Of a stretch of DNA of 64,000 bases, positions 18,321 to 28,857 are shown piece after piece. A model generated the notes under the pieces. The model was not told where the DNA came from. It did not search any database and worked only from the letters and a program-made list of their open reading frames with translations. This DNA comes from Agathobaculum butyriciproducens (GTDB lineage: Bacteria > Bacillota > Clostridia > Oscillospirales > Butyricicoccaceae), in the NCBI GenBank assembly GCA_003096535.1, contig QEKJ01000007.1:48786-112785 (forward strand), written 5' to 3'. How positions within the stretch are numbered: position 1 is the stretch's first letter; each line of letters opens with the position of its first letter. The position numbers and the translations under genes are program-made.

Positions 18321-19211
18321 ATGGTTCGTGTAACCGTTCCTGCTACGAGCGCCAATATGGGCTCGGGCTATGACAGCATCGGCATTGCGCTCGAGCTGTA
18401 TAACGTGATCGACCTCGCAGAGAACGATCATATTGATATTTCGGATAAAAATGGTCAGTACGTCCCGCAGGACGAGAGCAACCTGATCTATCAGTGTGCA
18501 AAGCGCGTCTACGACGAGTGCGGCAAGCCGCTTTCCGGCTTGACCATCGTTGAGGACTGCGCTATCCCGCAGACCCGCGGTCTGGGTTCGTCCTCGGCGT
18601 GCACGGTTGCGGGCATCATGGGTGCAAACATGCTGCTCGGTGAGCCGCTCGACCGCAACGCGGTCATTGATCTGGCGGCTACCATCGAGGGCCATCCGGA
18701 TAACTCCACACCGGCGATCCTCGGCGGCTTCTGTGTGGCGCTGCTCGAAAACGGCCATGTGCATCACGTTCGTGTGCCGGTTCACGGCGCGATCGACTTC
18801 GTGGTATTCATTCCGGATTTCCAGCTGTCCACCGAAAAGGCGCGTGCGGCGCTGCCCAAGACCATCGACCATCACGATGCGGTTTACAATCTGGCGCGCG
18901 CAGCGCTGCTCGCGGGCAGCCTGACCACCGGCAAGCTGGAAAACCTTGATGTGGCAACCGGTGACTGTCTGCACCAGCCGTACCGTTTCGGTCTGATTGA
19001 AAACGGTGAGGACATCGTGCGTGAGGCCAAGAAGCTGGGCGCACTCGGCGCTTTCATTTCCGGCGCAGGCCCGTCCATCGTGGCGATCGTCTACAAGGGC
19101 GACCGCGACTACATCACCCGTGCACAGGAGCTGTGCGAGAAGCTGTATCCGCACTGGAAGGCCGTACAGCTGCGCTGTGATGAGGTCGGTGCGACCGTAA
19201 AACGACTGTAA
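18321..19211 (+). CDS. thrB: Homoserine kinase
   Basis: GHMP-family kinase that phosphorylates homoserine, the first committed threonine step. 296 residues, usual length. N-terminal VTVPATSANMGSGYDSIG and the ATP loop RGLGSSSACTVAG near residue 90 are diagnostic, with the third GHMP motif GAFISGAGPSIVAIV near 240. aaggag lies 8 bases before ATG 18321. Threonine synthase (thrC) is not in this window. Confidence 0.96.
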   Translation: MVRVTVPATSANMGSGYDSIGIALELYNVIDLAENDHIDISDKNGQYVPQDESNLIYQCAKRVYDECGKPLSGLTIVEDCAIPQTRGLGSSSACTVAGIMGANMLLGEPLDRNAVIDLAATIEGHPDNSTPAILGGFCVALLENGHVHHVRVPVHGAIDFVVFIPDFQLSTEKARAALPKTIDHHDAVYNLARAALLAGSLTTGKLENLDVATGDCLHQPYRFGLIENGEDIVREAKKLGALGAFISGAGPSIVAIVYKGDRDYITRAQELCEKLYPHWKAVQLRCDEVGATVKRL

Positions 19212-19265
19212 TAGGGGACGGATGAGTGCTCTCGTCCGTGTATATAAGGAGGAAACATAGTTAGT

Positions 19266-20474
<1,209 letters not shown>

Positions 20475-20478
20475 TTGG

Positions 20479-20641
20479 GGGCAATACCACACGATTGCAT
20501 CGGCGGCGTTTGGCGGAAATTTTGTGCGCTGATTTTGTTGCGTTCCCTTGCAATACACAAAGTATTGCTGCGGAACCGCGCCGCATCAGCACGCAAAATT
20601 TACTCGCCAACCGCTCACCGCTGAATCGTGTGGTAATGCCC
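20479..20641. repeat. 163-base palindromic element (MITE-like)
   Basis: Ends are 18-base inverted repeats with one mismatch (GGGCAATACCACACGATT at 20479-20496 and its partner at 20624-20641). Inner pairs also match: ATTTTGTGCGCTGAT against ATCAGCACGCAAAAT, and GCAATAC against GTATTGC at the centre. The whole unit can fold into one cruciform. No open frame inside. Lies directly behind the lysC stop. Confidence 0.75.
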
Positions 20642-20665
20642 ATAAGTGTTTTCTCAGATAGCCTC

Positions 20666-20699
20666 AAAGTCCCGAAATGTGCATTTCGGGACTTTTTTG
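20666..20699 (+). terminator. Terminator after lysC / palindromic element
   Basis: Fourteen-base stem AAAGTCCCGAAATG / CATTTCGGGACTTT with a TG loop and T6 tail. Confidence 0.9.
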
Positions 20700-20811
20700 C
20701 AACCGGAAAGACGTCCGCAACCGTCGGTTGACAAAAAGAAACGATGGGTTGGTGGCGTTTTTGCGGCATTTCAGGCACACTGGAGACAGAAAAGAAAGGC
20801 AGGTGGCAGAG

Positions 20812-21873
20812 ATGACAACAGGTGAGAAAATCGCGGCACTGCGAAAAGAGCAGGGCATGAGTCAGGAGGCGCTCGGCGAAAAGCTGGGCTTGAGCCGTCA
20901 GGCGGTCAGCAAGTGGGAGGCCGATCAGGCGGTGCCCACGATGGATAATTTAATGGAACTGAGCAAGCTGTTCGGCGTTCCGGTGGATACGTTGCTGCGT
21001 CCGGATGCGGAGCTAATGCCAAAGGCAGAGGACTCGGATGAATCGTGGCCGGGTGCAGAGAACCAGCCGGTCAGGAACGGAAACCGTAAGTGGAAAATTG
21101 CGGCAATCGCAGCGGCAGGGCTGCTGTGCGTCAGCGTCGTGTGCAGCGCGGTCAGCCTGTGGCGCGTGCTCGCCATGCAGCAGCAGATCGACACGCTGCG
21201 GATGCAGAGCGGGCCGAGCACGATTTACTATCCGGATAATACGAGCGCTGAGAACAGCGATTTAGCCGACTGGTCGGAGAACGTGACCGTAGACCGGCAG
21301 AACACGGAGAACCTTCTTGTGACGGTGAGCGCGGTTCCGCGCAGTATGCTGGATGGCGAAACCGCAAAGTTTGTGGTGCGCAGCGGCGACCAGTCGTGGG
21401 AGTGCGACGCGGAGGATAATAACGGGTACAGCGGAAAACTGAGCGTGCCGTTTGTGGATACGTTTTCTGTCTATTTGACATTAACAGGCACGAATGGTGA
21501 GACGCGCAATATTCTGGTTACATCTGAATATGATTTGGAACAGCGGTTCCGGCTGAGTGTGACAGCGCATTGGAACAATGGTGGTATAAGCAGCACCGGC
21601 GAAAAAAATCCGACTACCACCGTCAGCGGCGGAGTAGAAGTGAGAGTTTACTGCAGCAGTGAGGATGTTAAGCCTGCCAGCAGCAATATTGTGCTGTATC
21701 GGAACGGAAAAGTGCAGGATATGCAGCCGATTGATATAAAAGATTTTACGGGCGACAGCACATTCTACACCGATGTAAACTGGCGCAATCTGGAAGGCGA
21801 ACTGGGTGAATACCGCGTCAAGGTCGTTATGCTGGATAATTTCGATAAACTCTATACCGCAGACGTTGACTAA
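20812..21873 (+). CDS. Membrane-tethered XRE-family regulator
   Basis: 353 residues. Start 20812 (MTTGEKIAALRKEQGMSQEALG) puts the helix-turn-helix at residues 5-60, with the LSRQAVSKWE recognition segment. A basic stretch leads to one transmembrane helix (about 87-115, KWKIAAIAAAGLLCVSVVCS), then about 230 residues predicted outside the cell, beta-rich with no recognised domain. This layout suggests a one-component regulator that senses something at the surface or in the envelope. The ribosome binding site (aggtggcagag) is weak. No evident target beside it; flanked by terminators, so transcribed alone. Confidence 0.8.
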   Translation: MTTGEKIAALRKEQGMSQEALGEKLGLSRQAVSKWEADQAVPTMDNLMELSKLFGVPVDTLLRPDAELMPKAEDSDESWPGAENQPVRNGNRKWKIAAIAAAGLLCVSVVCSAVSLWRVLAMQQQIDTLRMQSGPSTIYYPDNTSAENSDLADWSENVTVDRQNTENLLVTVSAVPRSMLDGETAKFVVRSGDQSWECDAEDNNGYSGKLSVPFVDTFSVYLTLTGTNGETRNILVTSEYDLEQRFRLSVTAHWNNGGISSTGEKNPTTTVSGGVEVRVYCSSEDVKPASSNIVLYRNGKVQDMQPIDIKDFTGDSTFYTDVNWRNLEGELGEYRVKVVMLDNFDKLYTADVD

Positions 21874-21903
21874 CAAAAAAGACCGCTTATGCGGTCTTTT
21901 TTG
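21874..21903. terminator. Bidirectional terminator
   Basis: CAAAAAAGACCGC / GCGGTCTTTTTTG stem with TTAT loop between convergent genes; T runs on both strands. Confidence 0.9.
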
Positions 21904-22554
21904 TTATTTCCTCGGTGTAAATGTCGCAGCGAGGACGTAAACACGGCTTGCACCCATCTCCCGCAGGGCTTTGACGGCGGCAGCCGCCGTTGCGCCGGTG
22001 GTGATAATATCATCGACCAGCACGACGGATTTTCCGGTCAAGTCCACGCCGCCCTTCGGCAGAACGGCGTCTTTCGCGTTGCTCTGCCGCGCGGCGTAAT
22101 CCTTCTGCGCGGATTGCTTGCCGACAAACCATCGCTTGCGCAAGGTGGCTTCGCATGGAAGAGAAAGCGGCTTTGCCGTCAGCTTTGCCAGCAGTTCCGC
22201 TTGATTGTACCCGCGCTTGCGGTAGTGCAGGAATCCAATCGGCATGTAGGTAATCAAATCAGGCTGCCAGTCGTCCAGCCGTGCGGTGAGAGCCACGGAC
22301 ATTTGCGCCGCGAACCAGTCCGCACAGTAGGCGGCGCTGCTGAATTTGAACCGTTTCATGGCATTGCGTACTGTGCCGCGGTAATACAGCGGAGCGATCG
22401 TACCGTCCGCTCCGGCGATGGAGATGACCTCAGTGCAGCGGTATTCCCGCCGGACTGCAGCGGCACAGTCCGGACAAAGCTGCAGCGTGCGGCTGGTCGT
22501 CACCGGAAAATCCGCGCCGCATAAAACGCACCTGTGACCATAAAGAATGCCCAT
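21904..22554 (-). CDS. ComF family protein (phosphoribosyltransferase-like)
   Basis: 216 residues. N-terminal four-Cys zinc knuckle (CVLC ... CPDC) and a C-terminal PRPP-binding motif VVLVDDIITTGATAAAAV near residue 175, with KRGYNQAELLAKL in the middle: the standard ComF layout. In naturally competent bacteria ComFC takes part in DNA uptake; elsewhere the role is unclear. gaggtga lies 5 bases before the start. No other competence gene of the com uptake machinery is adjacent. Confidence 0.88.
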   Translation of the reverse strand: MGILYGHRCVLCGADFPVTTSRTLQLCPDCAAAVRREYRCTEVISIAGADGTIAPLYYRGTVRNAMKRFKFSSAAYCADWFAAQMSVALTARLDDWQPDLITYMPIGFLHYRKRGYNQAELLAKLTAKPLSLPCEATLRKRWFVGKQSAQKDYAARQSNAKDAVLPKGGVDLTGKSVVLVDDIITTGATAAAAVKALREMGASRVYVLAATFTPRK

Positions 22555-22573
22555 CGAATCACCTCAACTATGC

Positions 22574-22606
22574 AAAAAGAGCTGTCCGCGCGGGACAGCT
22601 CTTTGA
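22574..22606 (-). terminator. Terminator after dapL
   Basis: AAAGAGCTGTCC / GGACAGCTCTTT stem; on the minus strand it is followed by T residues just past the dapL stop. Confidence 0.85.
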
Positions 22607-22626
22607 TTATGCGATATTGCGGAAAC

Positions 22627-23805
22627 TTACTTCTGGAGCAGCTTCTTCAGACGCTCAGCAGCTTCCTTGGTGCGTGCCTGATCGCCGAATGCGGTCAGAC
22701 GGAAGAAGCCGTCACCGTTCTTGCCGAAGCCTGCACCCGGCGTACCAACGACGTTGGCATTCTCAAGCAGGTAGTCGAAGAAGGTCCAGGAATCCATGCC
22801 GTTCGGGCACTTGAGCCACAGGTACGGGCTGCTCTTGCCGCCGGTGTACCAAATACCCAGCTCATCGAGGGTCGCAGCGAGAACCTTAGCGTTCTGCTTG
22901 TAGTAGCCGAGGGTCTCCTTGATCTGCTTCATGCCTTCCTCGGTGAAGCAGGCAGCAGCGCCCTTCTGTACGATATACGGAACGCCGTTGAACTTGGTGG
23001 TCTGGCGGCGCAGCCACATCTTGTTCAGCTTGCCGTCCAGCAGAGCGGTCGGAACAACGGTCCAGCCGCAGCGGGTGCCGGTGAAGCCTGCCATCTTGGA
23101 GAAGGAGCAGAACTCGATCGCACAGGACTTAGCGCCTTCGATCTCGTAGATGGAGCGCGGCAGAGTCTCATCCTCGATGAAGCACTCGTAAGCTGCATCA
23201 TACAGGATAACGGCGTTCTGCTTGTTTGCGTAATCTACCCAAGCCTTCAGACCTGCGCGGTCGTAAGCAGCGCCGGTCGGGTTGTTCGGAGAGCAGATAT
23301 AGATGATGTCGCACTGAACGGACTCGTCCGGCAGCGGCAGGAAGCCGTTTGCCTCGTTTGCATCCGCGAATACGATCTTGCGGCCCGCCATAACGTTGGT
23401 ATCAACGTAAACCGGGTAAACCGGGTCCGGAACCAGAACGGTGTTGTCAGTGCCGAAAATGTCGAGGATGTTGCCGAGGTCGCTCTTTGCACCGTCCGAG
23501 ATGAAGATCTCATTGGTGGCGAGCTCTACGCCGTGGGACTTGTAGTAGCCGACCAGCGCCTCGTGCAGGAAGCCGTAGCCCTGCTCATCGCCGTAGCCGT
23601 GGAAGGTCTCCTGCTTGGCCTGATCCTCAACGGCTGCGTGCAGTGCGTCGATAACAGCCGGTACCAGCGGACGGGTTACGTCGCCGATGCCCAGACGGAT
23701 GATATCAGCCTCCGGATGTGCTTCGGAGTACTCACGCACCTTGCGTGCGATGGTGGAGAACAGATAGCTCTGCTCGAGATTGTCGTAGTTCTTGTTAGTC
23801 TGCAT
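22627..23805 (-). CDS. dapL: LL-diaminopimelate aminotransferase
   Basis: PLP enzyme that converts tetrahydrodipicolinate directly to LL-diaminopimelate, bypassing acylated intermediates; found in many anaerobic Clostridia. 392 residues. [10 protein letters not shown] near residue 38, [11 protein letters not shown] near 165, and the PLP-lysine segment [15 protein letters not shown] near 230 are diagnostic of the DapL/fold-I class. The start lies inside the 3' end of pyrG (11-base overlap), giving a dapF-pyrG-dapL transcript. Together with dapF it provides meso-diaminopimelate for wall and lysine synthesis. Confidence 0.95.
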   Translation of the reverse strand: MQTNKNYDNLEQSYLFSTIARKVREYSEAHPEADIIRLGIGDVTRPLVPAVIDALHAAVEDQAKQETFHGYGDEQGYGFLHEALVGYYKSHGVELATNEIFISDGAKSDLGNILDIFGTDNTVLVPDPVYPVYVDTNVMAGRKIVFADANEANGFLPLPDESVQCDIIYICSPNNPTGAAYDRAGLKAWVDYANKQNAVILYDAAYECFIEDETLPRSIYEIEGAKSCAIEFCSFSKMAGFTGTRCGWTVVPTALLDGKLNKMWLRRQTTKFNGVPYIVQKGAAACFTEEGMKQIKETLGYYKQNAKVLAATLDELGIWYTGGKSSPYLWLKCPNGMDSWTFFDYLLENANVVGTPGAGFGKNGDGFFRLTAFGDQARTKEAAERLKKLLQK

Positions 23806-25411
23806 TGTTGTTCTGGCTCCTTTTCAGAGATGCCGCGACGAACGCCTTGAACAGGGGATGTGCGCGGTTCGGACGGGACTTGAACTCGGGGTGGAACTGC
23901 ACGCCGATATAGAACGGATGGTTCGGGATCTCAACGGTCTCCACAAGCTCGCCGGTCGGCGAGGTGCCCGTGATCTGCATGCCCTTATTTTCAATCTCCT
24001 CGCGGAAATTGTTGTTGAACTCGTAACGGTGGCGGTGACGCTCGGAAATCATTTCCTCGCCGTAGGCCGAGGCCATGATGGTATTCGGACGGATCTTGCA
24101 CGGATAAGCGCCCAGACGCATCGTGCCGCCCTTCTTGGAGATGCCCTGCTGGCTCTCCATCAGGTCGATGACCGGATGGGTGGAATCCGGGTCAAACTCG
24201 CTGGAGTTTGCATCCGCGTAGCCGAGTACGTTGCGTGCGTAGCTCATAACCGCGATCTGCATGCCGAGGCAGATGCCGAAGTAGGGGATACCCTGCGTGC
24301 GGGCATAGTTTGCTGCACAGATCATGCCTTCTACGCCGCGTGCGCCGAAGCCGCCCGGCAGGATGATGCCGTCAACCTCACCGAGCAGTTTGTCCACGGT
24401 GGAGTCGTTGATCTCTTCGGAGTCTACCCAGTCGATGTCAACGAAGCAGCCGGTTTCGTAGCCGCCGTGCTGCAGCGCCTCTGCAACCGAGAGATATGCG
24501 TCGTGCAGCTTGACGTACTTGCCGACCAGTGCAATCTTAACGTGGTTCTTGCGGGCGGCAATGCGCTCGAGCATTTCCTGCCACTCGGTCATATCGCCCT
24601 TGCCTGCGCCGATGGACAGCTCACGGCAGACGATGTCGGACAGATGGCTCTCCTCGAGCATCATCGGTGCCTGATACAGAACCGGCAGGGTGCGGTTTTC
24701 GATTACGCAGTCCTCCGGCACGGTGCAGAACATGGAAATCTTGCGCTTGATGTCGTCATCCATCGGCTGGTCAACGCGGGCTACGATGATATCCGGAGAG
24801 ATGCCCAGACCGCGCAGTTCCTTAACCGAGTGCTGGGTCGGCTTGGACTTCGGCTCATTGGAGCCGGAGATGAACGGAACCAGCGTTACATGGATGAACA
24901 GGCAGTTGCGGCGGCCAACCTCAGCAGCAACCTGACGGATTGCCTCGAGGAACGGCTGAGACTCAATATCACCGGTGGTGCCGCCAATCTCGGTGATAAC
25001 AACGTCAGCCGAGGTCTTTTTGCCTACCGAGTAGATGAAGGACTTGATCTCGTTGGTGATGTGCGGGATAACCTGCACGGTCTCACCGAGGTACTCACCG
25101 GCGCGTTCCTTGTTCAGAACATTCCAGTATACCTTGCCGGTAGTCAGGTTGGAGAACTTGTTCAGGTCCTCGTCGATGAAGCGCTCGTAGTGGCCGAGGT
25201 CGAGGTCGGTCTCTGCGCCGTCGTCGGTAACGTAAACCTCGCCGTGCTGGAACGGGCTCATCGTGCCCGGGTCTACGTTGATGTAGGGATCGAGCTTCTG
25301 CGCTGCAATTTTCAGGCCGCGGCTTTTCAGCAGACGGCCGAGAGATGCGGCAGTAATGCCCTTGCCCAGACCGGAAACTACGCCGCCGGTCACGAAGATG
25401 TACTTTGTCAT
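23795..25411 (-). CDS. pyrG: CTP synthase
   Basis: Makes CTP from UTP, glutamine and ATP. 538 residues, usual length. The synthase domain opens with [17 protein letters not shown], the glutamine amidotransferase domain contains the nucleophile Cys in [12 protein letters not shown] near residue 380 and the HPEF triad element near 515. The start overlaps the dapF stop by 4 bases and its end overlaps dapL. An unusual place for pyrG, sandwiched between two diaminopimelate genes. Confidence 0.97.
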   Translation of the reverse strand: MTKYIFVTGGVVSGLGKGITAASLGRLLKSRGLKIAAQKLDPYINVDPGTMSPFQHGEVYVTDDGAETDLDLGHYERFIDEDLNKFSNLTTGKVYWNVLNKERAGEYLGETVQVIPHITNEIKSFIYSVGKKTSADVVITEIGGTTGDIESQPFLEAIRQVAAEVGRRNCLFIHVTLVPFISGSNEPKSKPTQHSVKELRGLGISPDIIVARVDQPMDDDIKRKISMFCTVPEDCVIENRTLPVLYQAPMMLEESHLSDIVCRELSIGAGKGDMTEWQEMLERIAARKNHVKIALVGKYVKLHDAYLSVAEALQHGGYETGCFVDIDWVDSEEINDSTVDKLLGEVDGIILPGGFGARGVEGMICAANYARTQGIPYFGICLGMQIAVMSYARNVLGYADANSSEFDPDSTHPVIDLMESQQGISKKGGTMRLGAYPCKIRPNTIMASAYGEEMISERHRHRYEFNNNFREEIENKGMQITGTSPTGELVETVEIPNHPFYIGVQFHPEFKSRPNRAHPLFKAFVAASLKRSQNNNAD

Positions 25412-26253
25412 ATCTCGATTTCCCCCTTGAATACGGTCGTTGCCGCGCCCGTCATGAACACGGTTTCATCTGTATAGCGAATGGTGAGGTCGCCGCCGCG
25501 CAGGTGCACGACGATATCCTCGTTTTTGTTTGCAAAGCCGTTCAGACATGCTGCCACGCCGGTCGCACAGGAGCCGGTGCCGCACGCCCATGTTTCACCG
25601 GAGCCGCGCTCCCAGACGCGCATTTTCAGGCTGCCGTCCGGCAGGACATTGACAAACTCGGTGTTGACACGCTCCGGGAACAGCGGATGATGCTCGAACT
25701 TGGGTCCGATGCGCGTAAGGTCGAGGTCGTCCACATCTTCCTTCTGGAAGATAACGCAGTGCGGGTTGCCCATGGAAACACAGGTCATGTGGTAGACCTT
25801 TTCGTCCACAACGATGGGTGCGCTGATGACATTTTCGCCGTCCATATCAACGGGAATCTCCCGCGGAGCAAGAATGGCTGCACCCATGTCCACGCGGGCG
25901 GACTGCATTTTGCCGTCCTTGACGGTCAGCTCAAGCGTTTTTACGCCGGAAAGCGTGTCAATGGTGATAGTGGTGCGGCCATCGGTCATGCCGTTGTCGT
26001 ACAGGTACTTGCCCACGCAGCGGATGCCGTTGCCGCACATTTTTCCCTCCGAGCCGTCGGCGTTGAAGATACGCATCTGCGCATCCGCCTTGTCGGAAGG
26101 AGAAATAAGGATAATGCCGTCGCCGCCGATACCGAAGTGCGGCTCACTGAGCTTGATTGAAAGCGACTCGGGATCGGGCACAGTCTGGTCGAAGCAATTG
26201 AAATAGATATAATTGTTGCCGCAGCCGTGCATCTTGGTGAAAGCCAGCTTCAC
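25408..26253 (-). CDS. dapF: Diaminopimelate epimerase
   Basis: Converts LL- to meso-diaminopimelate using two cysteines as acid and base. GTG start at 26253 is chosen: aaggaggg lies 7 bases upstream and the protein then begins (M)[14 protein letters not shown] as in relatives. 281 residues. Active-site cysteines are visible in [10 protein letters not shown] near residue 75 and [13 protein letters not shown] near 220. First gene of the dapF-pyrG-dapL unit. Confidence 0.95.
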   Translation of the reverse strand: MKLAFTKMHGCGNNYIYFNCFDQTVPDPESLSIKLSEPHFGIGGDGIILISPSDKADAQMRIFNADGSEGKMCGNGIRCVGKYLYDNGMTDGRTTITIDTLSGVKTLELTVKDGKMQSARVDMGAAILAPREIPVDMDGENVISAPIVVDEKVYHMTCVSMGNPHCVIFQKEDVDDLDLTRIGPKFEHHPLFPERVNTEFVNVLPDGSLKMRVWERGSGETWACGTGSCATGVAACLNGFANKNEDIVVHLRGGDLTIRYTDETVFMTGAATTVFKGEIEI

Positions 26254-26429
26254 ACGGATTCCCTCCTTAGAAAATAACAAAAATGGCATATAGGCAGGGA
26301 AAGACAGAGCTTCTCTGCTCATACACCATTTAGTATATCATAATCTGTCGGGAATTTCTCTATAAAATCGAAAAAACCGAAAAAATTTTCGCGTGAGATA
26401 TGAGATGTTTTTAAGCGGTATCGCACAAA

Positions 26430-27002
26430 TCACGGCGTTTTTCCACCGATGATGTCCTCGGCGATATCTCGCTTGGAGCGACGCTGGTTCATAGCCTGCT
26501 GCTCGATGTAGGAATGCGCCTCCGGCTCGGTCATGCCGCAGCACTCGATGAGCAGACACTTGGCGCGGTCCACCTGACGGATATCCTCAATGCGCTTTTG
26601 CAGACGGCGGTTTTCGCTCTGCAGGCCGGTCAGACGGCTGCGCGCGGCGCGCGTCATGCGGAGCGCCTGCATGAACAGCACGCGCGAGAGCGGCTTGGGT
26701 ACAACGAACACGCCGTCGTCCTCGACCTTTTCGGCAACACTGTCCGCAATCTCGGCCTTAGCGAGCAGGATCACGCCGGCAAGCGTATCATTTGCAGCCT
26801 GCTGTGCCATATCATGCCCGAATTCATCGGGCAGCGGCGTGTTGACGAGGATTAGATCAAACAAGCCGTCCACCAGCATGCGCCGGGCCTCCGCACCGGA
26901 GGAAGCAGGTGCAAGCTGAGCCTGTACGCCGCAGGACGTTAAAAACTGGGAAAGCATGGTGCGAGATTTTTCGGTTGCAGAAACGAGAAGAATGCGTTCC
27001 AT
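26430..27002 (-). CDS. ANTAR-domain antiterminator with degenerate receiver
   Basis: 190 residues. N-terminal receiver-like domain (about 1-115), a coiled linker (LQSENRRLQKRIEDI), then a C-terminal ANTAR domain (about 135-185: AKCLLIECCGMTEPEAHSYI) with the three-helix RNA-binding signature. The receiver looks non-phosphorylatable: the acidic pair after beta-1 is replaced (LLVSATEKS) and the phospho-acceptor position is Asn54 (LILVNTPLPDE). Start 27002 is taken because aggagg is 10 bases upstream. It follows glnA by 37 bases, as in clostridial glnA-nitR-glt clusters where the ANTAR protein has been proposed to antiterminate nitrogen genes. Probable targets: the leader hairpins at 32366-32383, 32580-32595 and 34804-34821. 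Confidence 0.88.
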   Translation of the reverse strand: MERILLVSATEKSRTMLSQFLTSCGVQAQLAPASSGAEARRMLVDGLFDLILVNTPLPDEFGHDMAQQAANDTLAGVILLAKAEIADSVAEKVEDDGVFVVPKPLSRVLFMQALRMTRAARSRLTGLQSENRRLQKRIEDIRQVDRAKCLLIECCGMTEPEAHSYIEQQAMNQRRSKRDIAEDIIGGKTP

Positions 27003-27039
27003 GCGGTGTGCTCCTCCTTTCAAACGGTATTATGTGGGA

Positions 27040-28359
27040 TTAGTAGCGTTCAAAATAGAGGGAGCGTTCGGCAGCCGTGCGGTCGTCGGCAAGCACGATG
27101 CGGTCGTGTTCGGCCTGCTTGGCCGCGAAAAAGGCCGTGCGTGCCTTTTCGGGCAGGTACTTGGTGATAAAGTCGCTGTCCTTGGCGATGCGGATCGCAT
27201 CGCACAGAGCGCCGGGCAGAGTCTTGTAACGGGCGCGTACCTCGTCGGAGGCGGTGAACAGGTTTTCGTCGCAGGCGGGCGGCAGGGGCAGTCCCTGCTC
27301 GATGCCGTCCAGACCGGCGTGGATGAGCAGCGCAAATACGATGTACGGGTTGATGCAGCCGTCGAACGCACGCAGCTTGAAGCGGTGCGCCGTGCTGTCT
27401 TCGGAGAGCGGCACGGTGATGAGCGGACGGCTGTTCTGATGCGACCAGGTGATGTACTTGGGCGCTTCAAACTCGCCCAGACGCTGGAACGAGTTGGTGA
27501 GCGGATTGCAGAAGATGGTCATCTCGGCAGCACGCTGCAGAATGCCCGCCACAAAGCTCTGGCCCTCGGCAGATTCTTCAAACGAGGGTTGGAACAGATT
27601 CTTGCCGTTTTTGTTTATCGAAACAGACAGATGCAGTCCGCTGCCCGGCGCATGCGGGAGCGGCTTGGGCAGGAAGGACGCAAACAAGCCGCTTGAAGAC
27701 GCCATGGACTTGACAACCCACTTGAAGGTGACAAAATTGTCGGCTGCTTCAAGGGCTTCGGCGTAGCGGAAGTCAACCTCGTTCTGGCCGGGACCCTGCT
27801 CGTGGTGCGAGGACTCCGGCTGGATGTTCATCTCCTCAAGCGTCAGGCAGATCTGACGGCGCACGTTTTCCGCCTTGTCGAGCGGCGCTACATCGAAATA
27901 CTCGCCGTGATCGTGCGGAATGGTGGTTGGATGGCCGTTTTCATCCAGCTCGAACAGGTAAAACTCGCTTGCCGTGCCCATGGTCAGCGAGTAGCCTGCG
28001 CGGCGCGCACGGCGGTTGGCCTCACGCAGCAAATGACGGCCGTCGCCCTCGAACGGCGTGCCGTCCGGATAGCGAATGTCGCAGTAAAAGCGCACTACAC
28101 GGCCCTGAGCCGGCCGCCACGGCAGAACGGAAAGCGTTGCCGGATCGGGAAACAGCAGCAGATCAGACGCTTCTACATTGAGAAAGCCGCGCAGCGCCGC
28201 CGCGTTGAAGTGGATGCCCTGCTCGAAGGCGCGTTCCAGCTCGGTCGGCATGATGGCGATGTTCTTCTGGTTGCCGAAAATATCGCAAAACGCAAGACGA
28301 ATGAACTTTACGTCGTTCTCCTGAATAAATTGTACGACTTCGCTCATGGTGGTGTCCAT
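27040..28359 (-). CDS. glnA: Glutamine synthetase, type I
   Basis: Makes glutamine from glutamate, ammonia and ATP. 439 residues, the length of the GSI-alpha group without adenylylation insert. VKFIRLAFCDIFGNQKNI near residue 18, EFYLFELDENG near 131, the ATP/metal segment PGSGLHLSVSINKNGK near 240 and the Arg loop RPLITVP near 310 are visible. Followed by the ANTAR gene; preceded by a 500-base repeat-filled gap after the glutamate synthase operon. A second, unrelated GS (type III, glnN) lies 4 kb away. Confidence 0.95.
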   Translation of the reverse strand: MDTTMSEVVQFIQENDVKFIRLAFCDIFGNQKNIAIMPTELERAFEQGIHFNAAALRGFLNVEASDLLLFPDPATLSVLPWRPAQGRVVRFYCDIRYPDGTPFEGDGRHLLREANRRARRAGYSLTMGTASEFYLFELDENGHPTTIPHDHGEYFDVAPLDKAENVRRQICLTLEEMNIQPESSHHEQGPGQNEVDFRYAEALEAADNFVTFKWVVKSMASSSGLFASFLPKPLPHAPGSGLHLSVSINKNGKNLFQPSFEESAEGQSFVAGILQRAAEMTIFCNPLTNSFQRLGEFEAPKYITWSHQNSRPLITVPLSEDSTAHRFKLRAFDGCINPYIVFALLIHAGLDGIEQGLPLPPACDENLFTASDEVRARYKTLPGALCDAIRIAKDSDFITKYLPEKARTAFFAAKQAEHDRIVLADDRTAAERSLYFERY

Positions 28360-28383
28360 AAAGTCATACCTCCTTTAAGAATG

Positions 28384-28462
28384 AAAGATTTTCTTCAGAG
28401 TGAAGAGTGGAGAGTGAAGAGTTGGTGTAAGGTAGGAGTTAGGAGTGAAGAGATAGGAGTTG
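28384..28462. repeat. GAGTGAAGAGTGGAGAG short repeat block
   Basis: Purine-rich, internally repetitive DNA: gagtgaagagtggagagtga then related units gttaggagtgaagagatagg. It resembles the tctccatt-type repeats elsewhere in the window (same spacing of TGRARARTGGAGA). It lies directly upstream of glnA. No gene. Confidence 0.5.
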
Positions 28463-28464
28463 AC

Positions 28465-28857
28465 AGATAGGTGCAATTCGCAGGTGCCGTCCACAATCTC
28501 CAGATAAACGAGTTGTGCGACACGGGTATGTCGCGCCTGCGTAGATGAAACCACCGGTGTAGCAGTAAGCTATCTGTGAACTGCGAATATTTCACGAAAG
28601 ACACGCAATGGTAACCCGACTGCCGTTCTCCTTTTCGCAGCGGTCTCGCCTCTCCGATTTTCGCCGTGTTATGATAGGAAAAGGGTGATTCACAAGAGGG
28701 TACGCACTCATTAAATCCGCGCACAGCGCGGGAAAAAGGTTTAGTGGCCTACGGGCAAACCTTGGTGTCTACCCTCTTGTGCCCCTGCCGGGCAGGCAAG
28801 TTACGTTCGCTTCGTAAGCGAAAATCTCACGAATGGAGATCATTCCGCAAAGCGGGA
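28465..28857 (-). repeat. Structured dispersed repeat, copy 1 (reverse)
   Basis: Reverse-complement copy of the family at 42320-42722 and 46385-46770. Shared landmarks, on the minus strand: gcctgcccggcaggggcaca, a 10-base inverted pair ACAAGAGGGT ... ACCCTCTTGT enclosing agacaccaaggttt, gcgaaaatcggag, and ctgctaca. It fills the gap between the glutamate synthase operon and glnA; no gene inside. Confidence 0.75.

Noticed and set aside
28360..28857. Looked for a fourth ANTAR hexaloop hairpin in front of glnA
   Set aside because: None with A1/G4 loop overlapping a terminator was found; the gap is repeat DNA.
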